In this document: in pieces, positions 15,826-25,782 of the stretch
Layout of the letters: each line of letters opens with the position of its first letter
How positions within the stretch are numbered: position 1 is the first letter of the stretch
Origin: CAWCPR01 sp963797475
GTDB lineage: Bacteria > Chloroflexota > Anaerolineae > Anaerolineales > UBA4823
Assembly (NCBI GenBank): GCA_963797475.1
Contig: CAWCPR010000001.1
Location: 434,001 to 498,000, forward strand
Length of the DNA: 64,000 nt
Direction: 5' to 3'
Program-made: the position numbers and the translations under genes
Notes under the pieces: model-generated
Told to the model about the DNA's origin: nothing
The model's database searches: none
Seen by the model: only the letters and a program-made list of their open reading frames with translations

Positions 15826-17328
15826 ATGACCGTGAAGCGAGCTTTGCGCTGGTACGACTCCCTCACCATCAACGCCTATTTTCTAGGCCAGACCACGATC
15901 ACTCAGACGATGACCCCGTTGCTCGTCCCGCTGCTGGTGCAGCAGTTCGTCGGCCAGGAACGCCAGGGAACACTCTACGGCACAATCCGCCTGTGGTCGT
16001 TGATGACAGCATTGCTCGTACAGGCATTGGTGGGGATGCTTTCCGACCGCAGCACCTCGCGTTGGGGCCGGCGCAGGCCATTTATCCTGACTGGCACCCT
16101 GGTGGACCTGGTTGTAATCTCTGCGATTGGCGTCAGCGCCGGGCTGGAGGGAATGACAGGCTACTGGCTGCTTTTCTTCCTGCTGATCTTACTCAGCATC
16201 TCCACAAACACCGCTCATGGAGCACTTCAAGGGTTGATCCCCGACCTGATCCCCGAGAACCAACGCGGTCGCTTTTCAGGCGTTAAGGCGCTGCTGGAAG
16301 TGCCGGTCCCGATCATCCTGGTCTCCTTCACAATTGGAAGGCTGATCGCGGCTGGCAAGATGTGGGAGGGGCTGTTGGTAGCGATGGTGATTTTGACGCT
16401 CACGATGCTGGTGAGCATGTTCGTCCCGGAGACCCCCCTGGAAACCGATCCCGGGCCGTTGGATTGGGCGCCTATTCTGCGACTTGTCGTAATGACGGCG
16501 GTGTTCACCGTGCTCATTCTTGGGGTAGGAGCGATCATAAGAAATCTCAGCCAGGCGCTAGACCCAGGCCTATCGACCGCCTCCCAGTTGCTCCTCATGG
16601 GGTTGGCAGGTCTGCTGGCAATGGCGTTGACGATCGGCCTGGGGGTTTGGGCAAGCGTTCGAATGAGCATTGGCGCGGCTGGCCAACGTGAAAGATCCTT
16701 TACCTGGTGGGTGATCAATCGCCTGGCATTCCTGGCTGGTTCCACGAACCTGGCGAGTTTTGCAGTGTTTTACCTGCAAGGCCGGCTGGGTCTGGAAAGA
16801 GAAGCCGCCGCCGGACCCGCCAGCCAGCTCATCATGTTCGTCGGGATATTTATCCTGCTGCTGGCCCTGCCCAGCGGCTGGCTCGCAGACCGCTTCGGCC
16901 GGAAGCCGCTGATTGCTCTCAGCGGTTTGGTCGCTGCTCTGGGGACCCTGGTGCTCATCCTGGCCCCGAACCTGGCGATGATTTTTGTTGGCGGCGTCCT
17001 GGTCGGTGGAGCTGCCGGTTTGTTCTACACCGCCAACTGGGCAATGGGCACCGATTTGGTCCCAAAGGAACAAGCCGGGCGCTACCTGGGCATTTCAAAC
17101 ATGGCAGGCGCTGGCGCAGGGGCTGTAGGCGCGTACATCGGTGGGCCGATCGCCGATTTTTTCAGCACCCACACCCCCCAAACGCCGGGGCTGGGTTACG
17201 TGCTCCTTTTCGCTATTTATGGATCTCTGTTTTTACTTTCCGTTCTTGCCATCGGTTTCGTTCGAGAAAAAGCCATATCACCACAACAGGCCGCAGTCGC
17301 CCAGCCGCGCCAGGCGCAGATCCCATAA
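15826..17328 (+). CDS. MFS transporter
   Basis: A 500-residue inner-membrane carrier with about 12 predicted helices in two halves. The typical cytoplasmic loop motifs are GMLSDRSTSRWGRRRPF after helix 2 and GWLADRFGRKPL in the second half. The N-terminal pattern resembles the sugar-cation (GPH/SLC45-like) branch; substrate unknown. ATG 15826 follows AAAGGA almost without a spacer, so the in-frame GTG at 15832 may be the true start. Neighbouring genes for glycerol use make a polyol or sugar substrate possible, but nothing proves it. Confidence 0.88.
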   Translation: MTVKRALRWYDSLTINAYFLGQTTITQTMTPLLVPLLVQQFVGQERQGTLYGTIRLWSLMTALLVQALVGMLSDRSTSRWGRRRPFILTGTLVDLVVISAIGVSAGLEGMTGYWLLFFLLILLSISTNTAHGALQGLIPDLIPENQRGRFSGVKALLEVPVPIILVSFTIGRLIAAGKMWEGLLVAMVILTLTMLVSMFVPETPLETDPGPLDWAPILRLVVMTAVFTVLILGVGAIIRNLSQALDPGLSTASQLLLMGLAGLLAMALTIGLGVWASVRMSIGAAGQRERSFTWWVINRLAFLAGSTNLASFAVFYLQGRLGLEREAAAGPASQLIMFVGIFILLLALPSGWLADRFGRKPLIALSGLVAALGTLVLILAPNLAMIFVGGVLVGGAAGLFYTANWAMGTDLVPKEQAGRYLGISNMAGAGAGAVGAYIGGPIADFFSTHTPQTPGLGYVLLFAIYGSLFLLSVLAIGFVREKAISPQQAAVAQPRQAQIP

Positions 17329-17346
17329 ATAAAATCTATTGGATCA

Positions 17347-17375
17347 TTGATTATTTGTTCATCTCGACCTATAAT
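17347..17375 (+). promoter_or_regulatory. sigma-70 promoter of aldo-keto reductase/dhaR
   Basis: TTGATT (17347-17352), a 17-base spacer and a perfect TATAAT (17370-17375). The transcript would begin near 17382, with a 40-base leader before ATG 17422. It could also serve dhaR, which follows after 27 bases. Confidence 0.7.
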
Positions 17376-17421
17376 CACTTCGCGGTCTGATTCGATCCGA
17401 ACACCAGGTCAGGAGAAATCG

Positions 17422-18420
17422 ATGGATTTGCACAGGCTCGGTTCGACGGACTTACTGGTAACACCGATTGGGCTCGGCCTGGCCGCCCTGGGCAGACCTG
17501 GATACATCAACCTGGGTCACAGCCAGGATCTGAACCAGGAATATAATCTGCCGGCGATGAAAATGCACGCTCACCAGGTGCTCGACGAAGCCTGGCATTT
17601 AGGCGTCCGCTATTTTGACGCGGCCCGGTCATACGGCCGGGCGGAAGAATTTTTAGGGAGCTGGTTGGCTTCTCGGAATATCTCGCCCGAATCCGTCACC
17701 GTGGGGTCAAAATGGGGTTATACGTATACAGCAGGTTGGAAAGTACACGCCGAAAAGCACGAAGTGAAGGAGCATTCCCTGGCCGTCCTTAAACGACAGT
17801 GGCGAGAATCCCGGGCAAACCTGGGGGAGTATTTGCGCTTATACCAGATCCATTCGGCGACTTTGCAAAGCGGCGTTTTGGAAAACAACGAAGTATTACA
17901 CGAGCTTGCCCGTTTGAAAAATGAAGAAAAGGTCGCGATTGGGCTGACCTTATCGGGCGCAAACCAGGCCGAAGTCCTGCGAACCGCCCTGGATATCAAA
18001 GTCGAAGGCGCCCGCCTGTTCGATTGTGTGCAGGCCACCTGGAATTTATTGGAGACCTCCACCACCCAGGCATTAGAAAGCGCGCATATCGAAGGAATGG
18101 GCATCCTCATCAAGGAGGCCCTGGCGAATGGACGCCTGACGCCGCGCAACCACCAGGAAGAATTCAGAGCGAAGTACACCATCCTGGAGCGGCAAGCTGC
18201 CCGGTTTGGCGCTACGGTTGACGCCCTGAGCCTGGCAGCCGTGCTGGCTCAACCCTGGGCCGATATCGTCTTAAGCGGCGCTGCAACCGTGGAGCAGATC
18301 CGCTCAAACATAAAAGCCCTGGATGTCCACTTGGATCAGGAAGCTCAAGGAGTGTTGATGAATTTTGCCGAACCCCCAGAAGTTTATTGGGAAATTCGAA
18401 GCAACCTGGCCTGGAATTAA
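17422..18420 (+). CDS. aldo/keto reductase
   Basis: A 332-residue TIM-barrel NAD(P)H-dependent oxidoreductase. It has the N-terminal LGLGLAALGRPGY, the catalytic Asp/Tyr segment FDAARSYGRAEEFLG, the Lys region GSKWGYTY and the His region YQIHSATL. ATG 17422 has CAGGAGAAATC in front; an in-frame start 75 bases earlier would overlap the promoter. It lies before the DhaR-type regulator and the glycerol genes, so it may interconvert glycerol with dihydroxyacetone or glyceraldehyde. This substrate assignment is an inference from position only. Confidence 0.88.
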   Translation: MDLHRLGSTDLLVTPIGLGLAALGRPGYINLGHSQDLNQEYNLPAMKMHAHQVLDEAWHLGVRYFDAARSYGRAEEFLGSWLASRNISPESVTVGSKWGYTYTAGWKVHAEKHEVKEHSLAVLKRQWRESRANLGEYLRLYQIHSATLQSGVLENNEVLHELARLKNEEKVAIGLTLSGANQAEVLRTALDIKVEGARLFDCVQATWNLLETSTTQALESAHIEGMGILIKEALANGRLTPRNHQEEFRAKYTILERQAARFGATVDALSLAAVLAQPWADIVLSGAATVEQIRSNIKALDVHLDQEAQGVLMNFAEPPEVYWEIRSNLAWN

Positions 18421-18447
18421 CGGAGTTATCCCTTTAACAGGTGTTTT

Positions 18448-20481
18448 ATGGAGCGCATGCTTACCCGGCAAAGCCTGGACGAAGTCGCAACACCAGAAAC
18501 TTACCGTACAGCCTGGCAGGAATTCATCAATAATCATCAAATCTTACCCAATGTTAACCCTGCCATCGCTGCGTCATGGCGGCGCTGCTGGCCGCGACTG
18601 AACCCCTTCCAACCCGTGCAATTGAATAAGTTGAGCCAGGATCATCTACTGGCAGCGCAGGTCGCCAGCTTTGATTTGATCTCGGTTGCCAGGCCGGTCA
18701 TGGAAGATATTTTCCAATTTATCGAATATTCGAACACGGCCATCGCCCTTACCAACGGGACCGGATATGTCCTGGCCATCCTGGGGGATGCGGAAATGAT
18801 TGAACTCGCCGGCCAGCATGGATTTACGACCGGCGCGTTAATTGGCGAGCAGCACTTCGGCACCAACGCGTTTTCAACCTCGGTCGTAGAAAGGCTGCCT
18901 GTACGGGTCAATGGGCCTGAGCATTTTCTCCAACAATTACACGAATTATCTGAGGTGGCTTCTCCCATTTTCGACATCACCGGCCGTCCATTGGGGGCCC
19001 TGGGCATGATCAACCGTTTTGGCGTTCAGCATCCGCACAGCCTGGGGTTGGTGGTCGCCGGGGCGCGCGCGATCGAGGCCCAGCGCCAGGCCGATTTTTT
19101 GCTCGGGGAGCAAAACCGGCAGCTTGCCAGCTTAAATGCCATACTCTCCTCAATCTCGGATGGGATCCTGGAATGGAATGCAGAGGGGATTCTGATGCAT
19201 GTCAACGCGGCCGCGACGAAGATCATCGATATGCCTTCCAAAATCCTGGTTGGGCGGCCTGTGCAAGAATTCATCGAATTCCCCACATTCATCCAGCAGG
19301 CCATCGATAAAAAGGAAACCCTGACCAATGTGGAGGCGAAACTCCTGGTAGGCGACCGGCCAATAAACTGCGTGTTGAACTCACGCTTCGTCCATACTGG
19401 CCAGGAATTGCAAGCGACCATCATCCTCATGAAACAGGAAAAAGAAGTCCGCCACCTGGTTCACCAACAATTGGGCTCGCAAGCTTTATTTACAATGGAG
19501 GATATCACCGGTAAATCGGTGGAGATACGCCGCGTCGTGCGCCTGGCGACGACCGCTGCGCTGGCCCGCGCCAGCATCTTGCTGCGCGGCGAGATTGGGA
19601 CGGGAAAGAATATCCTTGCCAGTGCGATCCATAATGCCAGCCAACGCCGGGATGGCCCTTTTTTGATATTTGCCTGCTCATCCGTCCCCACAGAGCTGTT
19701 GGTAAGCGAGTTGTTGGGCTATGAAGAAGGCGTCGCTCGCAAACGGCCAGGCGGCCGCCCCAGCAAATTCGAACTGGCCCAGGGCGGGACAATTTTCTTC
19801 CAGGATGTTGATTCCTTGCCTCTGGAAGCCCAGGCGATTCTGTTGAACGTGCTCGACCTGGGAATATTCCAAAGGTTGGGCTCCGACCGGACAATCCCAG
19901 CCGATGTGCGCATCCTCGCTTCCAGTTCAGCCGACCTGGAAAAACTGATCGCCCAGGGCAACTTCCGCGCCGACCTTTTTTACCGGCTGAGCTCATTTGA
20001 AATCACATTGCCCCCCTTGCGCGAACGATCCCATGATGTCCCGCTCCTGGCCGAAAGGATCCTGCGCCGGCTTTCGCGCCAGCTCAACCGGCCGCTCAGG
20101 ATGGCCGAAGGCACGTTCGACCTTTTAAAGCGCTATCCCTGGCCCGGGAACATCCACGAATTAGAGGCTGTTCTGGGTCGAGCCGCCGTCCACGCCGGCA
20201 CTTCTCAAATCATCGGGCCGATGCATCTTCCCGAATCGGTATTGAGGCCCCCGAACCTGAACAAAATGACCCAGGAAGCAGCTTCTCTACGTTCCCTCAA
20301 CGAAATCGAGCGCCAGGCGCTGCTTCAAACTGCGCGCGCCTGTCGTGGAAATGTAACCCAAATGGCGCGCATATTGCAGATCGGCCGGACGACAGTCTGG
20401 CGAAAGTTGAAGGAATTCGCCATAAACCCAGACGATTTTCGCACAACGGGCATGGAGAACAACAATTCCCAACCTAGGTGA
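18448..20481 (+). CDS. dhaR: DhaR-type transcriptional regulator (GAF-PAS-AAA-Fis)
   Basis: A 677-residue regulator of the AcoR/DhaR group: GAF-like sensor (about 60-225), PAS domain (about 230-335), AAA+ domain (about 350-580) and Fis-type helix-turn-helix at the end (IGRTTVWRKLKEFAI). Walker A is kept (GEIGTGKN), but the sigma-54-contacting GAFTGA loop is replaced by GVARKRPGG, and Walker B reads GTIFFQDV instead of GTLFLDEI. E. coli DhaR also lacks GAFTGA and activates a sigma-70 promoter through binding by DhaL or DhaK. The gene lies directly upstream of glpF-dhaK-dhaL-glpK, and I infer that it controls them. Confidence 0.88.
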   Translation: MERMLTRQSLDEVATPETYRTAWQEFINNHQILPNVNPAIAASWRRCWPRLNPFQPVQLNKLSQDHLLAAQVASFDLISVARPVMEDIFQFIEYSNTAIALTNGTGYVLAILGDAEMIELAGQHGFTTGALIGEQHFGTNAFSTSVVERLPVRVNGPEHFLQQLHELSEVASPIFDITGRPLGALGMINRFGVQHPHSLGLVVAGARAIEAQRQADFLLGEQNRQLASLNAILSSISDGILEWNAEGILMHVNAAATKIIDMPSKILVGRPVQEFIEFPTFIQQAIDKKETLTNVEAKLLVGDRPINCVLNSRFVHTGQELQATIILMKQEKEVRHLVHQQLGSQALFTMEDITGKSVEIRRVVRLATTAALARASILLRGEIGTGKNILASAIHNASQRRDGPFLIFACSSVPTELLVSELLGYEEGVARKRPGGRPSKFELAQGGTIFFQDVDSLPLEAQAILLNVLDLGIFQRLGSDRTIPADVRILASSSADLEKLIAQGNFRADLFYRLSSFEITLPPLRERSHDVPLLAERILRRLSRQLNRPLRMAEGTFDLLKRYPWPGNIHELEAVLGRAAVHAGTSQIIGPMHLPESVLRPPNLNKMTQEAASLRSLNEIERQALLQTARACRGNVTQMARILQIGRTTVWRKLKEFAINPDDFRTTGMENNNSQPR

Positions 20482-20592
20482 TGTTGCGACTGCCATTGGG
20501 CAATTAGACGACAGCCCCGGCGCTCAGCCAGCGGCAAATCCCTGGGACAAAGACGTTAAGCTTGCATTAATGTTAGTTTAAGGGTTATTAAA

Positions 20593-20639
20593 GTTTCAAT
20601 ATGGAACATGTTTAGAAAAAATTCGTTCCACTTTGAAAC
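20593..20639 (+). promoter_or_regulatory. paired operator sites upstream of glpF (candidate DhaR sites)
   Basis: Two 15-bp sites, GTTTCAATATGGAAC (20593-20607) and GTTCCACTTTGAAAC (20625-20639). Each fits the palindrome GTTYCA-N3-TGRAAC, and they are also inverted copies of each other. Their centres are 32 bp apart, about three helical turns, and the nearer site ends 13 bp before the -35 box. This is a typical arrangement for an activator; DhaR, encoded next door, is the obvious candidate. Confidence 0.65.
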
Positions 20640-20652
20640 AAATTTGAACGAG

Positions 20653-20682
20653 TTGTTTGACAAGGGGGAAACTTGTTATAAA
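20653..20682 (+). promoter_or_regulatory. glpF-dha operon promoter
   Basis: TTGTTT (20653-20658), an 18-base spacer and TATAAA (20677-20682). An overlapping TTGACA at 20657-20662 is only 14 bases from the -10 and so less likely. It is a sigma-70-type promoter, in agreement with the missing GAFTGA motif of DhaR. The transcript would begin near 20690 with a leader of about 330 bases. Confidence 0.6.
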
Positions 20683-20811
20683 ATCAAAAAGTACGACTCA
20701 ATCATTCCAGTTTTATAAGGATCCAGTGATGTCGTCCTGCTTTCTCCAGGGTTGTGGAAAGTGCATAATTCGGATCGCCTCCTGGCCCTTGCATATTTGG
20801 AGGTGTGCGTC

Positions 20812-20849
20812 CCGTCAATAAGCGTTTGAGCTTGTTGGCGGTTTTTTTT
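20812..20849 (+). terminator. intrinsic terminator inside the glpF leader
   Basis: CCGTCAATAAGC (20812-20823) pairs with GCTTGTTGGCGG (20830-20841) with two G-U pairs, a 6-base loop and T8 at 20842-20849. It lies between the promoter and glpF, so it must be bypassed for glpF expression. Upstream, GCCTCC (near 20777-20782) and GGAGGT (near 20799-20804) can form another helix. This makes the leader a candidate attenuator or riboswitch-like element; no known class was recognised. About 165 bases then follow before glpF with no other clear feature. Confidence 0.65.
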
Positions 20850-21016
20850 CACAGCTTCCAGGCAAGATGAACCAGTCCACACAACGACGGAATATGGGTC
20901 TGCATGAACGATCACAGGAGGCCAATATCGAAAAGTAAATAAATTTTGTCGCCCCCAGGAAGTTAATAGCAATACATTTCATCCCTTTACCCTAAACTAA
21001 AAAGGAGAATTGTACG

Positions 21017-21808
21017 ATGAAATCTAAAGGCTTGACTGGAGAATTCATTGGAGAGGTCTTTGGGACCTTCATCCTGATACTGTTAGGCGATGGCGTTGTC
21101 GCCAACGTGGGCCTGGCACCCCGCCTGGCAGCACCAGCTTATAACTGGAACACGATAACCTTAGGATGGGCATTCGCGGTGGTTGTGGCGGTTTATGTAT
21201 CCGCCGGCGTCTCTGGCGCTCACATCAACCCCGCAGTCACCCTGGCATTAGCTGTAAAGCGTGGTTTTCCCTGGTCGAAAGTACTTCCCTATATCGTTGC
21301 TCAGATGATTGGCGCATTCTTGGGCGCTCTGGGCGTGTACCTGGTCTACCAACAGGGTCTGGTTGCCGCCGGCATGCCCAATGTGTGGTGCACCGGTCCT
21401 GGCGCAATGTTTGGACAATCCTTCATGGGCACGGCAGGCGCAGCTTCAACAGGCTCCTACTCGCTTCTAAACGCCAGCATTGCAGAATTCTTCGGCACCA
21501 TGGTCCTTTTGTGGGGCGTCCTGGCCAGCGGCGATGCACGCAACACCGGCCTGATGCACAACCTCGGACCATTCCTGGTCGGCTTCACCGTCCTGGCAGT
21601 CGGCCTTTCCCTGGGCGGCCCGAGTGGATACTCCATCAATCCCGCTCGTGACCTGGGCCCGCGCATTTTTGGCGCGATCGTTGGTACCCAAGGTTTGTTC
21701 AATGGCCTGTATTGGCTGATCCCGCCTGTCCTGATCCCGGCGATCGCAGGGCCGGTCGGTGTATTTGTTTACGATTGGTTCGTGACCCCGTTCCTGCCCG
21801 AGAAATAG
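21017..21808 (+). CDS. glpF: glycerol uptake facilitator (aquaglyceroporin)
   Basis: A 263-residue MIP channel with six helices and two re-entrant loops. The two pore motifs are SGAHINPAVT and SGYSINPARDLGPR; the second carries the selectivity-filter Arg and the Asp after NPAR that is typical of glycerol channels rather than water channels. AAAAAGGAG lies before the ATG. It brings glycerol, and probably dihydroxyacetone, into the cell by diffusion for the kinases encoded next. Confidence 0.95.
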   Translation: MKSKGLTGEFIGEVFGTFILILLGDGVVANVGLAPRLAAPAYNWNTITLGWAFAVVVAVYVSAGVSGAHINPAVTLALAVKRGFPWSKVLPYIVAQMIGAFLGALGVYLVYQQGLVAAGMPNVWCTGPGAMFGQSFMGTAGAASTGSYSLLNASIAEFFGTMVLLWGVLASGDARNTGLMHNLGPFLVGFTVLAVGLSLGGPSGYSINPARDLGPRIFGAIVGTQGLFNGLYWLIPPVLIPAIAGPVGVFVYDWFVTPFLPEK

Positions 21809-21888
21809 TTTTCTCCGGCTTCTTACGCGATTGTCACACGACCGGGCTAAAATTGTAGTATTCGGTTGAAAATTCAGGAGGAAAATCT

Positions 21889-22890
21889 ATGAAGAAATTA
21901 ATTAACAATCCCGAAGACGTAGTTAAGGAAGAACTCCAGGGTGTAGCCCTGGCGCACCCTGACCTGGTCCGGGTGCATTTTGACCCCAATTACGTCGTGC
22001 GGGCAGATGCTCCGGTCAAAGGCAAAGTGGGCATTGTGTCCGGCGGTGGTTCCGGCCACGAGCCAATGCATGGCGGCTTTGTGGGTTATGGTATGCTGGA
22101 TGCAGCTTGCCCGGGCGCGGTGTTCACCTCTCCAACTCCCGACCAAATGCTGGATGCAACCAAGGCGGTTGACGGCGGTAAAGGCGTGCTCCATATCGTC
22201 AAGAACTATACCGGCGATATCATGAACTTCGAAATGGCAGCCGACCTGGCCCGCGCGGAAGGCATCGAGATCGAGAGCGTTGTTATCGATGATGACGTCG
22301 CCGTTAAGGACAGCCTGTATACCGCTGGCCGGCGCGGCGTAGGCAGCACAGTTCTTTCCGAGAAGGTCTGCGGTGCAGCAGCCGAAGCGGGTCGCTCGCT
22401 GGCCGAGGTGGCAGATGTCTGCCGGAAAGTCAAGGGCTGGGGCCGCAGCATGGGCATGGCGCTCACCTCATGCACTGTACCGCATGTCGGAAAACCCACT
22501 TTTGACCTGCCGGAAGACGAGATGGAAATCGGCATCGGCATCCATGGCGAACCGGGTCGCACTCGCATGAAGGTCAGGCCCGCGGATGAAATTGTCGAAA
22601 TGCTGATGGAGCCGATCGTCAGCGATTTGCCCTACAACTCTGGCGACGAGGTCCTGCTCTTCGTCAACGGGATGGGTGGAACGCCTTTGATCGAGCTCTA
22701 CGTCGCCTATCGAAAGGCGCACGAAATCGCCACACGGCATGGCTTGAAAGTCACACGCAACTTGATCGGACCATATATCACCAGTCTTGAAATGGCAGGC
22801 CTTTCCATAACAATGTTGAAGATGGATGACGATTTAACCAAACTGTGGGATGCGCCAGTCAAGACACCTGGCCTACGCTGGGGAATGTAA
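21889..22890 (+). CDS. dhaK: dihydroxyacetone kinase subunit DhaK
   Basis: A 333-residue substrate-binding subunit. The N-terminal GGGSGHEPMHGGFVGYG is the family signature, and His219 in IGIGIHGEPG corresponds to the His that binds dihydroxyacetone covalently. With DhaL (next gene) and DhaM (29476) it forms the PEP-dependent kinase making dihydroxyacetone phosphate. Strong AGGAGG before the ATG. A weak promoter (TTGTCA 21831, TAGTAT 21856) may add internal transcription. In E. coli, DhaK is also a corepressor of DhaR. Confidence 0.96.
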   Translation: MKKLINNPEDVVKEELQGVALAHPDLVRVHFDPNYVVRADAPVKGKVGIVSGGGSGHEPMHGGFVGYGMLDAACPGAVFTSPTPDQMLDATKAVDGGKGVLHIVKNYTGDIMNFEMAADLARAEGIEIESVVIDDDVAVKDSLYTAGRRGVGSTVLSEKVCGAAAEAGRSLAEVADVCRKVKGWGRSMGMALTSCTVPHVGKPTFDLPEDEMEIGIGIHGEPGRTRMKVRPADEIVEMLMEPIVSDLPYNSGDEVLLFVNGMGGTPLIELYVAYRKAHEIATRHGLKVTRNLIGPYITSLEMAGLSITMLKMDDDLTKLWDAPVKTPGLRWGM

Positions 22891-22909
22891 CGCAAAATCC
22901 ATCAAACCT

Positions 22910-22938
22910 TTGGGGGCTAGAGTCTCTCTAGCCCCCAA
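22910..22938 (+). other. intercistronic hairpin between dhaK and dhaL
   Basis: A perfect 13-bp stem, TTGGGGGCTAGAG (22910-22922) with CTCTAGCCCCCAA (22926-22938), closed by a 3-base loop. It lies 16 bases before the dhaL start and has no T tract, so it is more likely an mRNA processing, stability or translation-control element than a terminator. Confidence 0.65.
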
Positions 22939-22954
22939 GCCAACGGAGCCAGAA

Positions 22955-23590
22955 ATGTCTATCTCTCGAGATGATGTCTTGGAATGGATCCGGAAATGCG
23001 CCGGGGTGCTCGCCGAGAATCGAGAATACTTGATCCAGTTAGATGCCGCAATTGGTGATGCAGATCACGGGGCAAACATGGACCGCGGGTTCCGTGCGGT
23101 GATGACCAAAATGCCGGAGATCGCCGATAAAGACATCGGGACGGTCTTCAAAACAGTAGGGATGACTCTGCTCTCCACGGTCGGCGGCGCAGGTGGACCC
23201 CTGTATGGTACTTTCTTCCTGCAAGCCGGGATGAAGACAACCGGCAAAATGGAAATGAGTCTCGAGGACTGGTCAAACGCTCTGGAGGCGGCCGTCAACG
23301 GCGTCGTTATGCGCGGCAAGGCTGAATTGGGCGATAAGACGATGGTCGATGCGCTTAACCCGGCTGTGAATGCGTTGAAGCAAGCGGTCGAAGCCAACGA
23401 GCCCATTAACCAGGCGCTGAATGAGTTGGCCGAGGCTGCCAGCAAAGGCATGGAAGCCACCATCCCGCTGGTTGCACGCAAGGGGCGCGCCAGTTATCTG
23501 GGCGAACGCAGCGCCGGTCACCAGGACCCTGGAGCGACCTCATCCTACTTACTTCTCAAAATGGCCGCAGAGACCTGGGATGACGCTTGA
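22955..23590 (+). CDS. dhaL: dihydroxyacetone kinase subunit DhaL
   Basis: A 211-residue ADP-binding subunit. The DAAIGDADHG motif carries the Asp residues that bind two Mg ions with ADP, and STVGGAGGPLYG forms the nucleotide loop. I chose ATG 22955, which gives the normal family length; the frame stays open upstream but overlaps the end of dhaK and the hairpin. In the PTS type of this enzyme, ADP stays bound and is rephosphorylated by DhaM, in keeping with the dhaM gene at 29476. In E. coli the ADP form activates DhaR. Confidence 0.95.
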   Translation: MSISRDDVLEWIRKCAGVLAENREYLIQLDAAIGDADHGANMDRGFRAVMTKMPEIADKDIGTVFKTVGMTLLSTVGGAGGPLYGTFFLQAGMKTTGKMEMSLEDWSNALEAAVNGVVMRGKAELGDKTMVDALNPAVNALKQAVEANEPINQALNELAEAASKGMEATIPLVARKGRASYLGERSAGHQDPGATSSYLLLKMAAETWDDA

Positions 23591-23693
23591 ATCTACCTTC
23601 GGCAATGGGCAAAGTCGATCAGGTGGGCGCACTGCCCCTGGCCAGTGGTCGGCGCTGACCGGAGGTAGCCAGCCGTACAGTAAGATCATTAGA

Positions 23694-23765
23694 TCAGGTC
23701 AATATAGGGTTGGGCTCGCTAAGCGAGCCACAGGTAAGGATTTCTAGACACAGGTCAAAATAGGA
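23694..23765 (+). repeat. direct and inverted repeats before glpK
   Basis: CAGGTCAATATAGG (23694-23707) recurs as CAGGTCAAAATAGG (23751-23764); the second copy overlaps the glpK ribosome binding site. Between them lies GGCTCGCT-A-AGCGAGCC (23713-23729), an 8-bp inverted repeat around one base, which could be a protein-binding site or short hairpin. The rest of the 184-base dhaL-glpK spacer shows nothing else. Confidence 0.5.
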
Positions 23766-23774
23766 GTAAATACA

Positions 23775-25274
<1,500 letters not shown>

Positions 25275-25355
25275 CGTAGTTTTACGGCGCGGGTAGGGGC
25301 AGCGCCCTAGCGGCTTTCTGTCTGCTTCGGCCCCTGTCGAACACGCCCGATTGAT

Positions 25356-25392
25356 ATGCGACGCACCCGGGCGCGGGTGCGTCGCATTTTTC
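25356..25392 (+). terminator. intrinsic terminator after glpK
   Basis: ATGCGACGCACCCG (25356-25369) and CGGGTGCGTCGCAT (25374-25387) form a perfect 14-bp stem with a 4-base loop, followed by six T. It closes the glpF-dhaK-dhaL-glpK transcription unit. Confidence 0.9.
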
Positions 25393-25456
25393 CAGGAAAA
25401 TGACAAACCTGGGGAATCATTGGCAATCAATTCTTTAAATACCACAGGATTTTATC

Positions 25457-25765
25457 GTGAGTAAGAATTCGAAAAATAAACCATCTAAAAACATCGCCAA
25501 GCAGAAACCGCCAGCCAACGCTACGGCGAATTCTCAGATTAACACCGATCAACAGTCGTCTCCAAGCGCAGCCTGGCTTTCGATGCGCACCGGCCTGATT
25601 GTCATGGGGGTCGTGAGCCTGGGCATGGCCGTTATGACCGCCTGGCAGGCAATTCCGATCAAGGGCGTGTTGGAGGGAACGATCTGGGGAGTCGGTTTTG
25701 GCGCCAGCCTCTGGTTGATTTTCTTTGCAGGACTCTTGATCAACAAATTTCTGCGCCGCAATTAA
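25457..25765 (+). CDS. small two-span membrane protein
   Basis: A 102-residue protein beginning with GTG. The first 40 residues are polar and Lys/Asn/Gln-rich; two hydrophobic helices follow (about 44-66 and 73-95), with a basic end. No family recognised and no clear ribosome binding site. It lies after the glpK terminator and 17 bases before the methyltransferase-like gene. Confidence 0.65.
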   Translation: MSKNSKNKPSKNIAKQKPPANATANSQINTDQQSSPSAAWLSMRTGLIVMGVVSLGMAVMTAWQAIPIKGVLEGTIWGVGFGASLWLIFFAGLLINKFLRRN

Positions 25766-25782
25766 GCGACTGGAAAGCAGCC

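Noticed and set aside
15795..16286. 163-codon ORF overlapping the MFS gene start
   Set aside because: Arg/Pro/His-rich shadow of the transporter gene in another frame.
20676..20972. 98-codon minus-strand ORF in the glpF leader
   Set aside because: It covers the promoter and terminator of the glpF transcript, has no clear ribosome binding site and resembles no known protein.
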